A stretch of 64,000 bases of DNA from Sulfurimonas hongkongensis. Lineage in GTDB: Bacteria > Campylobacterota > Campylobacteria > Campylobacterales > Sulfurimonadaceae. Numbering within the stretch: the stretch's first letter is position 1; each line of letters starts with the position of its first letter. The DNA is taken from assembly GCF_000445475.1 (NCBI RefSeq), contig NZ_AUPZ01000003.1, positions 24,662-88,661 on the forward strand. Direction: 5' to 3'. Made by a program: the position numbers and the translations under genes. The notes beneath the pieces were generated by a model. It ran no database searches, was not told the origin of the DNA, and saw only the letters and a program-made list of their open reading frames with translations. This document shows positions 7,941 to 17,543 of the stretch, piece by piece.

Positions 7941-8768
7941 TTACTTCTTTTTTACTATAAGATTTAGATATTTTGTAGGTGTTGCTCTCATCATCTCTTG
8001 TGCTAACCAACGAATCTGAAAAAAAGCTGCACCGCTATCTCTAAGAGTGAAGTAGTTTTTTAGACTTCTAAGATTAAAAGTCACTACCATATCTACTTTT
8101 ACATTGTCAGTGATGATATGTTTAAAAGCATCACCAACATTTCGCTTCTTTTTACCACTCTCTAACGCTTTAAACATAGCTTCTTGGTCATCTTTGAACT
8201 CTTCTAAAAACCCCAAAGAACTTTTTGCTATGGCTATCTCAAAAAAGTTTGACACTTTTGTTTGTTGATATGATAATTTATCAAACATAGCTGAGATTTC
8301 AAGTCTATTATAACTCTCATCACTAGTTACAAACATATCAAAAGTTAAAATCTTCGCTATAAAAAACTCTCTATCTCCGCTAGATGCCACAAAAGCGTTG
8401 ATGATAGAGCTCATAGTATAGCGAGTGCTTCTAACACTTATGGCTTGGATGCGATGACGAGCGTGTTCTTGCAAAACCCCTCTTGAGGTCCCACGAACTA
8501 AAAAACTAAGATTTGCATGCTCTAAAATGCTATGATGAAAATATGTCCAAGCTAAATCATCAAGAAGACTTGAGTCCTCTATATCATTTATCTCTTTGCA
8601 CATAAGAGCATCTGGCATAGCATCTTCGATAAACTTTACAGCCCCATTTTCACTATTTGAAAAAGAGTCATAACAAGTCCTTGCAGCAGTCTCAGCCACT
8701 CCAATGCCAGTCTCTTGAAGTAAAACAACCTCTGGTTTTGAGTATTTGATGCCGTACATATTTTCCAT
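7941..8768 (-). CDS. thyX: FAD-dependent thymidylate synthase ThyX
   Basis: A 275-residue protein with the ThyX signature RHR-x7-S at R104-S114 (RHRIQAISVRS), which binds dUMP and FAD. It methylates dUMP to dTMP using methylenetetrahydrofolate and reduced FAD. The family is longer here than the usual 220-250 residues, with an extra segment around residues 130-180. It presumably replaces ThyA, which is not in the window. The start ATG has AGGG eight bases upstream. Confidence 0.96.
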   Translation of the reverse strand: MENMYGIKYSKPEVVLLQETGIGVAETAARTCYDSFSNSENGAVKFIEDAMPDALMCKEINDIEDSSLLDDLAWTYFHHSILEHANLSFLVRGTSRGVLQEHARHRIQAISVRSTRYTMSSIINAFVASSGDREFFIAKILTFDMFVTSDESYNRLEISAMFDKLSYQQTKVSNFFEIAIAKSSLGFLEEFKDDQEAMFKALESGKKKRNVGDAFKHIITDNVKVDMVVTFNLRSLKNYFTLRDSGAAFFQIRWLAQEMMRATPTKYLNLIVKKK

Positions 8769-8835
8769 AGTCTTTTACCCTAAGTTAAGTTGGTGTTATT
8801 TTACAATAATTAACTTTTAAATAGTTAAGAGCCTT

Positions 8836-10620
8836 TTAAACCTCGATTTCTATTGCATGGATGCCGCTTTGTTCAGAGCGAGATAGCGCCTCATTAAGTT
8901 TTTCTATAATTGTTTCTGTAGTATCAGTCTCATCTGCTTGAGTTACACCAAAGTTATACTCTAGAGCTATGTGAATCATCTCTGTAGATGCAAACTCTTT
9001 AGAGATCTTTTCTGCAAGTGTTACAGCCTCTCCTAGGGAGGTATTTAAAGTGACTATAACGTACTCATCATCTGTTAACTTTCCAAAATAATCAGTTGTG
9101 CGTATCTGCTCTTTTATAACTCTTCCAACAGCACTAAGCACTTCTTGATTTAAAGCTTTTTCTTTTGTTGAAAGCTTTAAAATCAAAAGAGATAAATCAA
9201 GATTATAACGACTAGCTCGTGCTAGTTCATCTGTTATAATGTCTTCTATAAAAGCTCTACTGTAGGCTTGTGTACTTGCATCTTTTTTAAGTGCTTCTAT
9301 AACATTTTTTGTATATTGCTTTATGTTGTTCTTAGAACTTTGCTTATCTACTTGCATATCTTGTGCATAAGCTTTTTTATTAAAATATATATGAAGCATC
9401 AACAAAAAAGTATATAAAAATGTGCTTATTAAGACATTACCTATAACGATGGCTTCAAACATATCCTTGTATATAAAATTATCTGGGATAGAGTGTGCCA
9501 TAATTATCGCCAAAGCACCTTTAGTTCCCGAGAGTGTTAATGTTTTTGCCCACCTAAACGGAAGCCTCATTACCAAAACCAAAGATGAGACGCTTATAAA
9601 CCGAATAACTGTAGTAAGTGCAAATACAATCAAAATCTCTTTATAATATTTAAATAAAATATCTAATTCAATAATATTAGCAATAATTACAAAGACAATA
9701 GCATTGGCAAATATACCTATAAATATTGCTTCTTTTTTATACTCTCTAAACTCTCTTTTAGTTATTGCAGGCACGCTCTTTATAAGCTCCATAACTGACT
9801 CTTTATCTTTTACATCACCTATTTTGGTGCGACGAAATGTTTCACCTTTTATCTCTTTTTGTACAAGATACTTAAATGTTAAAGCAGATACTACTATAGA
9901 GAGTATCCCAGCTATGTGAAAATGTTCAGCTACTAAAAAAGAGATATTAACAACGAGATAAATTATAATAAACTGGTCAAAAGGATTTTTTAAAATCTTT
10001 ATAGACAAAAAACCAATATACGCTACACCAAAGCCAATAATGGTAGATAAGATTAAGACTTTAAATAAAGTAAGATTTATAGATAAAAGACTTAGCTCAT
10101 CTCCTGATATAAGAGGTAGGGCAATAAAATAAAAAATGATAAGTGCTGTAACATCATTAAAAAGTGATTCTGACTCTGCATATATTTTTAATCTCTCTGG
10201 CAGTCTAAACTTTGACATGATAGAGACTACTGTTATAGCATCTGTAGCCATTAACATCGTAAAGAGTGCTATTAACATCCCTACTGTAAAGCTATATTGG
10301 GCGAGTATATAGGGAGTCACATATGTAGCAATAGCGATAGATACAACAACTGCAACAACAGCAAGATAAAATATCTCTTTGGCATGGTTTTTTAACTCTT
10401 TGATGGAGATATTTAAAATATCTGGGAGTAAAATCATGGGCAACATTAAGTATAAAATTTCATTAAACTCTTTAGAACTTATCTCAAAGAGTTCAGGAAA
10501 AAATATTGAAATTGCAAATGAGTACACTATGACTGATAGTGTTGATGGAACCTTGGTTATCTCTTGGGTTATGCGAGATAACAAGATTATCAATAGTAAA
10601 AATATAACAAGCATTAACAT
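8836..10620 (-). CDS. Sodium/proton antiporter (CPA1 type) fused to a GGDEF-like domain
   Basis: A 594-residue protein. Residues 1-420 hold about 12 membrane segments with the antiporter pattern, including ATDAITVVSIM and ESESLFNDVTALIIFYF (the ND aspartate typical of cation:proton antiporters), and LSGTKGALAIIMAHSIP. Residues about 440-594 are soluble and look like a GGDEF domain: YSRAFIEDIITDELARASRYNLDLSLLIL..., then a loop LTDDEY at 515-520 in place of GGDEF, then ALEYNFGVTQ and a final helix. The loop lacks both glycines, so cyclase activity is unlikely; the tail may sense a nucleotide and control transport. The start ATG has no strong ribosome site. Confidence 0.85.
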   Translation of the reverse strand: MLMLVIFLLLIILLSRITQEITKVPSTLSVIVYSFAISIFFPELFEISSKEFNEILYLMLPMILLPDILNISIKELKNHAKEIFYLAVVAVVVSIAIATYVTPYILAQYSFTVGMLIALFTMLMATDAITVVSIMSKFRLPERLKIYAESESLFNDVTALIIFYFIALPLISGDELSLLSINLTLFKVLILSTIIGFGVAYIGFLSIKILKNPFDQFIIIYLVVNISFLVAEHFHIAGILSIVVSALTFKYLVQKEIKGETFRRTKIGDVKDKESVMELIKSVPAITKREFREYKKEAIFIGIFANAIVFVIIANIIELDILFKYYKEILIVFALTTVIRFISVSSLVLVMRLPFRWAKTLTLSGTKGALAIIMAHSIPDNFIYKDMFEAIVIGNVLISTFLYTFLLMLHIYFNKKAYAQDMQVDKQSSKNNIKQYTKNVIEALKKDASTQAYSRAFIEDIITDELARASRYNLDLSLLILKLSTKEKALNQEVLSAVGRVIKEQIRTTDYFGKLTDDEYVIVTLNTSLGEAVTLAEKISKEFASTEMIHIALEYNFGVTQADETDTTETIIEKLNEALSRSEQSGIHAIEIEV

Positions 10621-10675
10621 AGAACTATTTTAGCACAATAGAGATTAGAATTTTTGTTTTTAGTCATTTAAAGAC

Positions 10676-11314
10676 TTACTTTTGAACTCCATCAAGCACA
10701 GGTACAAAGTCACATATTTCGAGCTCTTTTGCTTGAATGGATGTGCCATTTTTTTTATAACTTGTTATGATTTGTTTGTTAGCTACTTCCATCGGAGCTA
10801 TTAAAATTCCACCATCAGCTAACTGGTCAAAGAGTTTTTGAGGAATTTTTTTTGTAGATGCAGAAAAAAGAATCCTGTCAAATGGAGCGTATTGCGTCCA
10901 GCCGTTTTGTCCATCATCTAGTCTTGTATGAATATTGTTTATCTTTAGCTCTCTAAATCTTACTCTTGCTTCAAGCATCAAAGATTCTATGCGTTCTATC
11001 GTAAAGACACCTCGAAAGAGATGTGATAAAACTGCGGCTTGATAACCACTTCCACAGCCTATTTCTAAGACTCTATCTGCACCTTGTGGCTCTAAATATT
11101 GTGTCATTTTTGCAACTGTTAGCGGCGAGCTTATCCACTGAGCTGAACCCATTGGAAGTGCATCAAGTTTATAAGCGTTATGCTTAAAACCTACTGGAAC
11201 AAACTTCTCTCTGTTAGTCTTTGCTATCGCTTCTTTTACCCTCACATCTAGTGGAAACTTTTGATGGCACTCATCTGCTAGTCTTGCTGTTTTTGTTGCT
11301 GTTATTCTGTCCAA
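10676..11314 (-). CDS. pcm: Protein-L-isoaspartate O-methyltransferase
   Basis: A 212-residue methyltransferase with the SAM-binding motif VLEIGCGSGYQAAVLSHL around residue 83 and the PCMT pattern SAQWISSPLTVAKM upstream. It methylates damaged isoaspartyl residues in aged proteins. The best start is TTG at 11312-11314, with AGGAA nine bases upstream and the nitrilase-family stop codon just before; no earlier ATG is in frame. Likely co-transcribed with the nitrilase-family gene. Confidence 0.93.
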   Translation of the reverse strand: MDRITATKTARLADECHQKFPLDVRVKEAIAKTNREKFVPVGFKHNAYKLDALPMGSAQWISSPLTVAKMTQYLEPQGADRVLEIGCGSGYQAAVLSHLFRGVFTIERIESLMLEARVRFRELKINNIHTRLDDGQNGWTQYAPFDRILFSASTKKIPQKLFDQLADGGILIAPMEVANKQIITSYKKNGTSIQAKELEICDFVPVLDGVQK

Positions 11315-11315
11315 G

Positions 11316-12062
11316 TTATTTTATTCCTACATCCATGTATCTTCTCATAACACTTATCTCTTTTTTGTTATATGTTAGCTCTAAGCAAGGCTTATTCCCG
11401 TTTCTCTCTACTTTACCATGAGGCGTAATAATTCCGCTCATTTTTGTACACTCTTCATTTAGAGAATCACTCGCCACTACAAAACACTGGTTTATAATAG
11501 CTAAAGCTTGTGTTAATACTTCAAAGTGTTCACTTCTTAAAACCCCCCACCAAGAAGGAACTACTATAACATCAGCGCCTTCGAGTTTTTGCCATAACTC
11601 TTTAAAGCGAAGTTCAAAACATATAAGAACACCTATCTTAATACCATCAACTTCTACTATCTCTATGGGTTTATCACTTCCCTCGCTCATATACTTATGC
11701 TCATCACCAAAACGAAATAGTCTCGCTTTTGCTCTCTCATAGACTACTTCACCATTATGAAAAATCTTAGCAAAATTAAAAATCTCACCATTACGCCTTT
11801 GCATCATAGTAAGTATTATTATTTTTTTATGCGAGGCTTTTTTTAGTGTTTTAGTTGCTATCTCTGCAAAGTCTAGGGCAACATCAAAATTATCATAGTC
11901 ATAGCTTGTCAGACAAACCTCGGGGGCAACTATAAGAGAGTTTTTTGATGTACTGCCTATAAGACTTAAAAGCGTTTGGAGATTAGTCTTGTAGTCAGTG
12001 GTAACTGTATCAAAAAGGAGTGAGCAGAGCTTATACTCACTCTTGTTATTTGTGTGGTTCAA
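11316..12062 (-). CDS. Carbon-nitrogen hydrolase (nitrilase superfamily)
   Basis: A 248-residue amidase-fold protein with the Glu-Lys-Cys triad: the Glu in VAPEVCLTSYDYDNF, the Lys in ERAKARLFRFGDEHKYM, and the Cys in GVLICFELRFKELW. The substrate is not predictable; omega-amidase or N-carbamoyl-type activities are common in the superfamily. The start is uncertain: I place it at a TTG (12060-12062), with no in-frame ATG nearby. The stop lies one base before the pcm start. Confidence 0.88.
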   Translation of the reverse strand: MNHTNNKSEYKLCSLLFDTVTTDYKTNLQTLLSLIGSTSKNSLIVAPEVCLTSYDYDNFDVALDFAEIATKTLKKASHKKIIILTMMQRRNGEIFNFAKIFHNGEVVYERAKARLFRFGDEHKYMSEGSDKPIEIVEVDGIKIGVLICFELRFKELWQKLEGADVIVVPSWWGVLRSEHFEVLTQALAIINQCFVVASDSLNEECTKMSGIITPHGKVERNGNKPCLELTYNKKEISVMRRYMDVGIK

Positions 12063-12088
12063 AATAGCATTCTCAAAAAGTCTCCGCC

Positions 12089-12535
12089 TTACTTAAACGT
12101 CATAAGAGCATAGCCCTTATTTTGATAGCCTATCGTATCTATAAAGCTGTTAGGCGTGATGTGAACAAACTTAAGTACGTCTTGTTTGTCTATAGCATTT
12201 GAAGCCAGACTCATGGCACATGCAATAACCTTAACGCCTCTTTTTTGGGCTAACTCTCTAAGATAATCTTGTGCCTGTTTTGTGCTTGCTACATCACTCT
12301 CATCAACTATAAAGTCATAGTTTTTTGAAACCATAGGCACACATGAGCCATGAAGAGTGATGACAAAGTTCGCTTTGTCTCCGCTCTCTTCTATCATGCT
12401 CATGGTCTTACCAATGAGCCACATACGAGTTTTTATGTAGTTAGCATCTCCTGAACTACAATCAAATACAGCTTTATACTCACCCGCATGAAGAGTGCCA
12501 AACAACATAAAAATTGCTAAAAATAAGTACTTCAT
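12089..12535 (-). CDS. DsrE-like periplasmic protein
   Basis: A 148-residue protein with a signal peptide (MKYLFLAIFMLFGTLHA). The mature part fits the DsrE/DsrF fold: a DCSSGDANYIKTRMWLIGKT start, FVITLHGSCVPMV, and GVKVIACAMSLASN with cysteines in the expected strands. Exported DsrE-like proteins are common in sulfur-oxidising Campylobacterota and may handle persulfide sulfur, though this is unproven. Its ATG overlaps the stop of the AhpD-like gene by TAATG, so the two are coupled. Confidence 0.75.
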   Translation of the reverse strand: MKYLFLAIFMLFGTLHAGEYKAVFDCSSGDANYIKTRMWLIGKTMSMIEESGDKANFVITLHGSCVPMVSKNYDFIVDESDVASTKQAQDYLRELAQKRGVKVIACAMSLASNAIDKQDVLKFVHITPNSFIDTIGYQNKGYALMTFK

Positions 12536-13065
12536 TATTGACCCAACCCAAAAACATTTGAAAGAGTGTTTATGTAGTTAAAGTAACCCGTAATTGCCAC
12601 GGCTTCGATTATCTGTACATCACTATAACCCATGTCTTTTAACACATCTATCTCTTCTTTTAATACCTTATAACTGTCTTTTCTAGAAGCTCTAATACAA
12701 AAATTTAAAAGTTCTTTTTCGGCATCACTCGTATCAATTGCATCTACACCATTAAGAACCTCTTCTATTCTTTGTTCTGAGAGTCCTAGCATCCTAGCTA
12801 TACCCTTATGTACATCAACACACATCTTACAGCCATTTTCTACCGAAATCAGAAGTGCTATGGACTCTTTTATATCATAAGATAAATGTGTCTCATCTAA
12901 AAGATACTTTTGAATCATTGTATCAGTTGCAAAATATACTTTCTCATCAATCGCTAAAAGTTTAAATATCTCGCCAAGTTGTCCTGTTTTTTCAAGTATA
13001 GGCTTAGCTTTATCTTGAATTGCAGGAGTCATATCTTCAAACTCTGGTAAATTGATATGTGCCAT
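12535..13065 (-). CDS. AhpD-like / carboxymuconolactone decarboxylase family protein
   Basis: A 176-residue, all-helical protein with the family's redox motif CKMCVDVHKGIARMLG (CxxC followed by His) at about residues 95-110. Members act as alkylhydroperoxidases or disulfide reductases rather than true decarboxylases. Residues 1-85 are also helical. It is coupled to the DsrE-like gene and 38 bases from nrdB, both on the minus strand. The pairing with an exported DsrE-like protein suggests a thiol or peroxide defence role; this is inference. Confidence 0.85.
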   Translation of the reverse strand: MAHINLPEFEDMTPAIQDKAKPILEKTGQLGEIFKLLAIDEKVYFATDTMIQKYLLDETHLSYDIKESIALLISVENGCKMCVDVHKGIARMLGLSEQRIEEVLNGVDAIDTSDAEKELLNFCIRASRKDSYKVLKEEIDVLKDMGYSDVQIIEAVAITGYFNYINTLSNVFGLGQ

Positions 13066-13103
13066 TTTTTTTCCTTTATATCTTTTTATGTACTATGAAG
13101 TAT

Positions 13104-14126
13104 TTAAAAATCGTCATCAAAATTAAGACTACCTTTTGAGTAGTTCGTTACAGTTCCCTCAAAAAAGTTAGTTTTTTGGTCATTAAACTTTGCAAAGTCA
13201 TCTACCCATTTTATAGGGTTACTTACATTATAAAGTTTATCAAAACCTACAGATGCAAGTCTATCATCTGCTAAGAACTGGATATACTGCTCAACTATGT
13301 CGTTTGTTAGTCCTAAAATCTGACCTTGAGTTATGTATTTTCCCCAGTCACTCTCTAGTTTAACTGCTTCTTTGAACATCTCTATAACTTCTGCTTTTAG
13401 CTGAGGAGTAAAGAGATCTGCTCTCTCTTTTCTAAGAGTATTTATAAGGTTTTTAAAAAGAGCTAAGTGAGTCACTTCATCTCTTTGGATAAATCTTATC
13501 ATCTGTGCACTTCCTAGCATCTTGCCTGAGCGCGCTAGTGTATAGATATATGTAAAACCACTATAAAAGTAGATGCCCTCTAAGATTTGGTTAGCAAAAC
13601 ACGCTTTTACAAAGTTGTGTTCAGTTGGATTTGCAGCGAGTTCAAGATAAACTTTTGCAATAGCGTCATTTTTACTCTTTAGCATCATATCACGACGCCA
13701 TAGTTCATAAATCTCAGCAGAATTAGTTGAGATGCTATCAACCATAACCGCATAAGATTGTGAGTGAAGAGCCTCTTCAAAAGATTGGCGGACAAGTATA
13801 AGATTTATCTCTGGGGATGTAATATAAGGGTTAACATTGTCTATAAGATTGTTAGTTTGAAGTGAATCCATAAATATAAGTTGCGAGAGTGCTTTATCAT
13901 AAGCTGTCTTTTCACTTTCTGTTAGATTTTTATAGTCATTTACATCGCGAGTCATATCTACTTCTTTTGGAAACCAAGTGTTGTTTAACATCACTTCCCA
14001 AAGATTATATGCCCACTGATATTTAATGTTGTTTAGCTCAAAAATACCCGTTGGATCTCCACCAAATACTCTTCTATCGTTTACATTTTCGTTCGAATCT
14101 GGATTATAAATATTTTTTCTTTTCAT
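13104..14126 (-). CDS. nrdB: Ribonucleotide reductase class Ia small subunit NrdB
   Basis: A 340-residue diiron protein that makes the tyrosyl radical for NrdA. The ligand set EExxH...Y appears as [10 protein letters not shown] (Glu, His and the radical Tyr), then LEGIYFYSG (Glu) and [10 protein letters not shown] (Glu, His). The C-terminal tail SLNFDDDF is the peptide that docks into NrdA. nrdA lies about 17.6 kb away on the same strand, so the two subunits are not in one operon here. Confidence 0.97.
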   Translation of the reverse strand: MKRKNIYNPDSNENVNDRRVFGGDPTGIFELNNIKYQWAYNLWEVMLNNTWFPKEVDMTRDVNDYKNLTESEKTAYDKALSQLIFMDSLQTNNLIDNVNPYITSPEINLILVRQSFEEALHSQSYAVMVDSISTNSAEIYELWRRDMMLKSKNDAIAKVYLELAANPTEHNFVKACFANQILEGIYFYSGFTYIYTLARSGKMLGSAQMIRFIQRDEVTHLALFKNLINTLRKERADLFTPQLKAEVIEMFKEAVKLESDWGKYITQGQILGLTNDIVEQYIQFLADDRLASVGFDKLYNVSNPIKWVDDFAKFNDQKTNFFEGTVTNYSKGSLNFDDDF

Positions 14127-14268
14127 GTCATCCTACTTATTTTGAATAAAGTTTATGATTATACCATTTCAAGATTTTGTTTTGATAAATTTCAAAATTA
14201 GAAACTAAATAGAATCTTCAAACATATACAATAGCTTTTTTTCATATCAGAGTTTAATGTTAAGTTTT

Positions 14269-14274
14269 TATAAT
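14269..14274 (+). promoter_or_regulatory. Candidate -10 element for msrBA
   Basis: TATAAT, about 200 bases before the msrBA start. It predicts a transcript start near 14281 and a long leader that contains the structured element at 14362-14443. Confidence 0.4.
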
Positions 14275-14361
14275 GAGAGCTGAAAATAGTCTTTAGATAA
14301 AAACATTTAGGAATCTAGGCCTTAATGTCTCAAAAAAATTCCAAGAGGTGCTAATGCTGAG

Positions 14362-14443
14362 GGCCTCCTATCACAAGGAAACCAAGCGCGCACAACGGAG
14401 TACCCTTGGGGTATTAGCGTAGTCAAAGGGACTTGTCCCTTTG
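14362..14443 (+). ncRNA. Structured leader element, copy 1 (upstream of msrBA)
   Basis: A 47-base core (14375-14421) is shared, with two substitutions, with 59332-59378 on the other strand. It includes the 3' arm of hairpin A (GGCCTCCT with AGGAAACC, 14362-14383) and hairpin B (TACCC, loop TTG, GGGTA, 14401-14413, inside an outer ACG/CGT). Three bases later comes hairpin C (CAAAGGGA/TCCCTTTG, 14424-14443), whose sequence differs between copies while the pairing is kept. The ribosome site for msrBA follows 19 bases after. It may be a cis-acting RNA or a dispersed palindromic repeat. Confidence 0.5.
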
Positions 14444-14473
14444 GCGTGATAAATAAATAAAAAGGAGATGCGT

Positions 14474-15406
14474 ATGAAGTTTTTTATATATTTCATACTG
14501 CTAATGTTAACCATGAATGCAATGAATTTAGAACCCTATCAAAAGAGAATAGAGCAACTTAGTGATGAAGAGAAAAGAGTGCTGATTCATAAAGGCACAG
14601 AAAGACCATTTAGCGGTAAATATACAAATGAAAAATCAAGTGGTACATACACTTGTAAGATTTGCGATACACCACTTTACAAATCAAATGATAAGTTTGA
14701 CTCAAACTGTGGCTGGCCTAGTTTTGATGATGCCATAGAAGGTGCGGTAAAGAGAATTCCTGATGCTGATGGAAGGCGTGTTGAGATAGTTTGTGCAACT
14801 TGTGGTGCTCATCTTGGACATGTTTTTGAAGGCGAAGGTTTAACTCCTAAAAACACTAGACACTGTGTAAACTCAATCTCTATAAAACTAGATAAAACTC
14901 CTGATGCAAAAGATAGCAGTATGAGTTATGCTTACTTTGCAGGTGGATGTTTTTGGGGAGTAGAGTACTACTTAGAAAAACTCGATGGTGTAAAAGAGGT
15001 TCACTCTGGTTTTATGGGTGGACATGTTAAAAACCCTGGTTATTATGAAGTTGTAGCAGGAAATACAGGGCATCTAGAAGCTGTTGAAGTTGTTTATGAT
15101 AAAAGTAAAATTTCATATGAACAAATTGCAAAAACCTTTTTTGAGATTCACGACCCAACTCAAGTAGATGGACAAGGTCCAGATATAGGTTCACAATATT
15201 TATCGGCTGTTTTTGTAAATAACGAAGATGAAAAAAACACCATACGCAAACTTATAGCTCAGTTAAAAGCAAATGGTTTTGATGTAGCAACAAAGATATT
15301 AAACAAACAAGAGTTTTACAAAGCAGATGAGTCTCATCAAAACTACTACAAGAAAAAGGGTTCACTTCCATATTGTCATGGTTATAAAAAAAGATTTAAA
15401 ATGTAG
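14474..15406 (+). CDS. msrAB: Exported peptide methionine sulfoxide reductase, MsrB-MsrA fusion
   Basis: A 310-residue bifunctional protein with a signal peptide (MKFFIYFILLMLTMNAM). MsrB comes first (residues about 25-140), with zinc-binding CxxC pairs (CKIC and CATC) and the catalytic Cys in RHCVNSISI. MsrA follows (from about 155), with the catalytic Cys in AGGCFWGVEYYL and HDPTQVDGQGPDIGSQY. It reduces both diastereomers of methionine sulfoxide in periplasmic proteins. The second ATG (14474) is chosen because AGGAG lies six bases upstream; the first ATG touches the ribosome site. Its leader carries the structured repeat. Confidence 0.95.
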   Translation: MKFFIYFILLMLTMNAMNLEPYQKRIEQLSDEEKRVLIHKGTERPFSGKYTNEKSSGTYTCKICDTPLYKSNDKFDSNCGWPSFDDAIEGAVKRIPDADGRRVEIVCATCGAHLGHVFEGEGLTPKNTRHCVNSISIKLDKTPDAKDSSMSYAYFAGGCFWGVEYYLEKLDGVKEVHSGFMGGHVKNPGYYEVVAGNTGHLEAVEVVYDKSKISYEQIAKTFFEIHDPTQVDGQGPDIGSQYLSAVFVNNEDEKNTIRKLIAQLKANGFDVATKILNKQEFYKADESHQNYYKKKGSLPYCHGYKKRFKM

Positions 15407-15428
15407 TTGTGTTTTATACGAAGTTGGT

Positions 15429-15458
15429 GCTAAAGGTGACATTTGTGTCGCCTTTAGC
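15429..15458. terminator. Bidirectional terminator between msrBA and typA
   Basis: GCTAAAGG-TGACA and TGTCG-CCTTTAGC form a long stem around a TTTG loop, between two convergent genes. It could serve both. Confidence 0.75.
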
Positions 15459-15473
15459 TTATAGTTCTAGAGG

Positions 15474-17282
15474 CTATTTGGAACCTCTAGAGTGTCTTTT
15501 TCTTTCACTCTCAGTTAAGTACTTTTTACGGATACGAATGTTTTTAGGAGTTATCTCTAAAAGCTCATCATCTTCTATCCACTCTAGGGCACGCTCTAAT
15601 GACATAATTCTAGGTGGAACAAGCTTAATAGCTTCATCTGCTCCAGAAGAACGGACATTTGACTGTGCCTTTCCTTTAATAGGATTTACTGATAAATCAT
15701 TTGAACGAGAGTGTTCACCAATAATCATTCCCTCATAAACCTTTGTTTGAGGTCCTATAAAAAGAACCCCACGGTCTTGAATATTAAAGAGTGAAAAAGA
15801 TAGTGTTTCGCCATTTTCCATAGAGACTAAAGCACCATAACTTCTTGATTCAACTCCTCCTGAAAATGGACGAAATTCTAAGAAAGAGTGGTTCATTACA
15901 CCCTCGCCTTTTGTGTCTGTTAAAAACTGTCCACGAAAACCAATAAGTGCACGAGCTGGAATTTCAAACTCGATTCTTTGAAAACCTTGTCCCATCGGTA
16001 GCATTGATTTCATCTCAGCTTTTCTCTTTCCAAGTCTCTCTATAACTGAACCACTTAAATCTTCAGGCACATCAATAACTAGATGCTCAAATGGTTCACA
16101 CTTAACACCCTCTATCTCTTTTACGATAACCTCAGGACGACTTACACCAAACTCATAATCTTCACGACGCATATTTTCAGCTAAAACTGTGATTTGTAAT
16201 TCTCCACGACCTGAAACTTTAAACTTGCCCTCACCAACAACCTCTAACTTCATCGCAACATTAGTTTGCATCTCAGCTTCTAGACGGTCCTTTAATTTGT
16301 TAGATGTTACATGTTTTCCCTCTTGTCCCGCAAGTGGCGAATCATTTACAGAAAATACAACTGTTAGAGTTGGCTCTTCGATATGCATTGGATCTAGTGG
16401 CACTGGATTTGTAGGATCACAAACAGTATCACCGACATCTACTGTCTCTAGTCCTGCAAATGCAACAATATCTCCTGCTTCAGCTTGTTCTATCTCCATA
16501 CGATTTAGTCCATGAAAACCTATGAGCTTAGAAATTTTCCCTTTTACAAGTGAACCATCAGCTTTAGCAAGCATAACTTGATCACCTTTGTTTATAATAC
16601 CGTTAAATATACGAGAAATTCCTATCTTACCAACATAGTTATCATAATCAAGCGTAAACACTTGTGCTTGTGTATGGTTTTCTCTATCACCTTCTGGTTC
16701 TGGAACATGTTCTAAAATAGTTTCAAATACACATTGAAAGTCTCCGCCTTCTTGTTCAAGATCTAGTTTTGCTACGCCATCTCGAGCTGCTGCATATATA
16801 ACTGGAAAATCTTGCTGTTCATCTGTTGCACCCATATCTGCAAAAAGATCAAACATCTCATCAACAACACGGTCTGGATCAGCTGATGGCTTATCAATCT
16901 TGTTAATGACTACGATAGGTTTTTTACCTAACGATAACATCTTTTTTACTACAAACTTTGTTTGTGGCATAACACCTTCGTAAGCATCAACTAAAACTAA
17001 AACACCATCAACCATCTTAAGAACACGTTCAACTTCTCCACCAAAATCAGCATGCCCCGGAGTATCTATAATATTAATCTTATAATCTTTATAACGAATA
17101 GCTGTGTTTTTTGAGAGAATAGTGATTCCTCTCTCTTTTTCTATATCGTTTGAATCCATAGCTCTAACATCATGATGTTCATGAGTTCCAAATGTTCCTG
17201 ACTGCTCTAATAATCCATCAACAAGTGTAGTTTTACCATGGTCAACGTGTGCAATAACTGCAATATTTCTAATCTTTTGCAT
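15474..17282 (-). CDS. typA: Ribosome-binding GTPase TypA/BipA
   Basis: A 602-residue translational GTPase related to EF-G. G1 is [10 protein letters not shown] near the N-terminus, G3 is [16 protein letters not shown], and G4 is [10 protein letters not shown]. Domains II, III and V follow, ending with the Lys/Arg-rich tail [15 protein letters not shown]. It aids ribosome assembly and stress adaptation. The start is the ATG at 17280-17282, with GGAG about nine bases upstream; an in-frame TTG immediately before is less likely. Confidence 0.96.
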   Translation of the reverse strand: MQKIRNIAVIAHVDHGKTTLVDGLLEQSGTFGTHEHHDVRAMDSNDIEKERGITILSKNTAIRYKDYKINIIDTPGHADFGGEVERVLKMVDGVLVLVDAYEGVMPQTKFVVKKMLSLGKKPIVVINKIDKPSADPDRVVDEMFDLFADMGATDEQQDFPVIYAAARDGVAKLDLEQEGGDFQCVFETILEHVPEPEGDRENHTQAQVFTLDYDNYVGKIGISRIFNGIINKGDQVMLAKADGSLVKGKISKLIGFHGLNRMEIEQAEAGDIVAFAGLETVDVGDTVCDPTNPVPLDPMHIEEPTLTVVFSVNDSPLAGQEGKHVTSNKLKDRLEAEMQTNVAMKLEVVGEGKFKVSGRGELQITVLAENMRREDYEFGVSRPEVIVKEIEGVKCEPFEHLVIDVPEDLSGSVIERLGKRKAEMKSMLPMGQGFQRIEFEIPARALIGFRGQFLTDTKGEGVMNHSFLEFRPFSGGVESRSYGALVSMENGETLSFSLFNIQDRGVLFIGPQTKVYEGMIIGEHSRSNDLSVNPIKGKAQSNVRSSGADEAIKLVPPRIMSLERALEWIEDDELLEITPKNIRIRKKYLTESERKRHSRGSK

Positions 17283-17543
17283 CAATTTTTCTCCATTGAT
17301 ATTTCCAAATTTTAGTATTAAAGAAGCAGTAGAGAACTCCTCTATTTGAGATGGAAAAATTTTTCGCGATTATATCAAAATAAGCTTTAGTTCTTGCCAA
17401 ATAATAATCCAAATTTTAGAATATTTAAAAATTATACTGATTTTGTTGTTATAATATCTCAAAATATACTCTTAAAAAAAGATATTTACTATCATAATAT
17501 TAGTTTTTGAGAAAATAGATAAAATCAAACTATAAGAGAAAAA

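Noticed and set aside
7939..8010. An earlier start for the lipoprotein gene
   Set aside because: It would bury the lipoprotein signal peptide and overlaps the end of thyX.
17283..17543. A gene or RNA in the typA - CCA enzyme spacer
   Set aside because: AT-rich with only short unconvincing frames; it probably holds the two divergent promoters.
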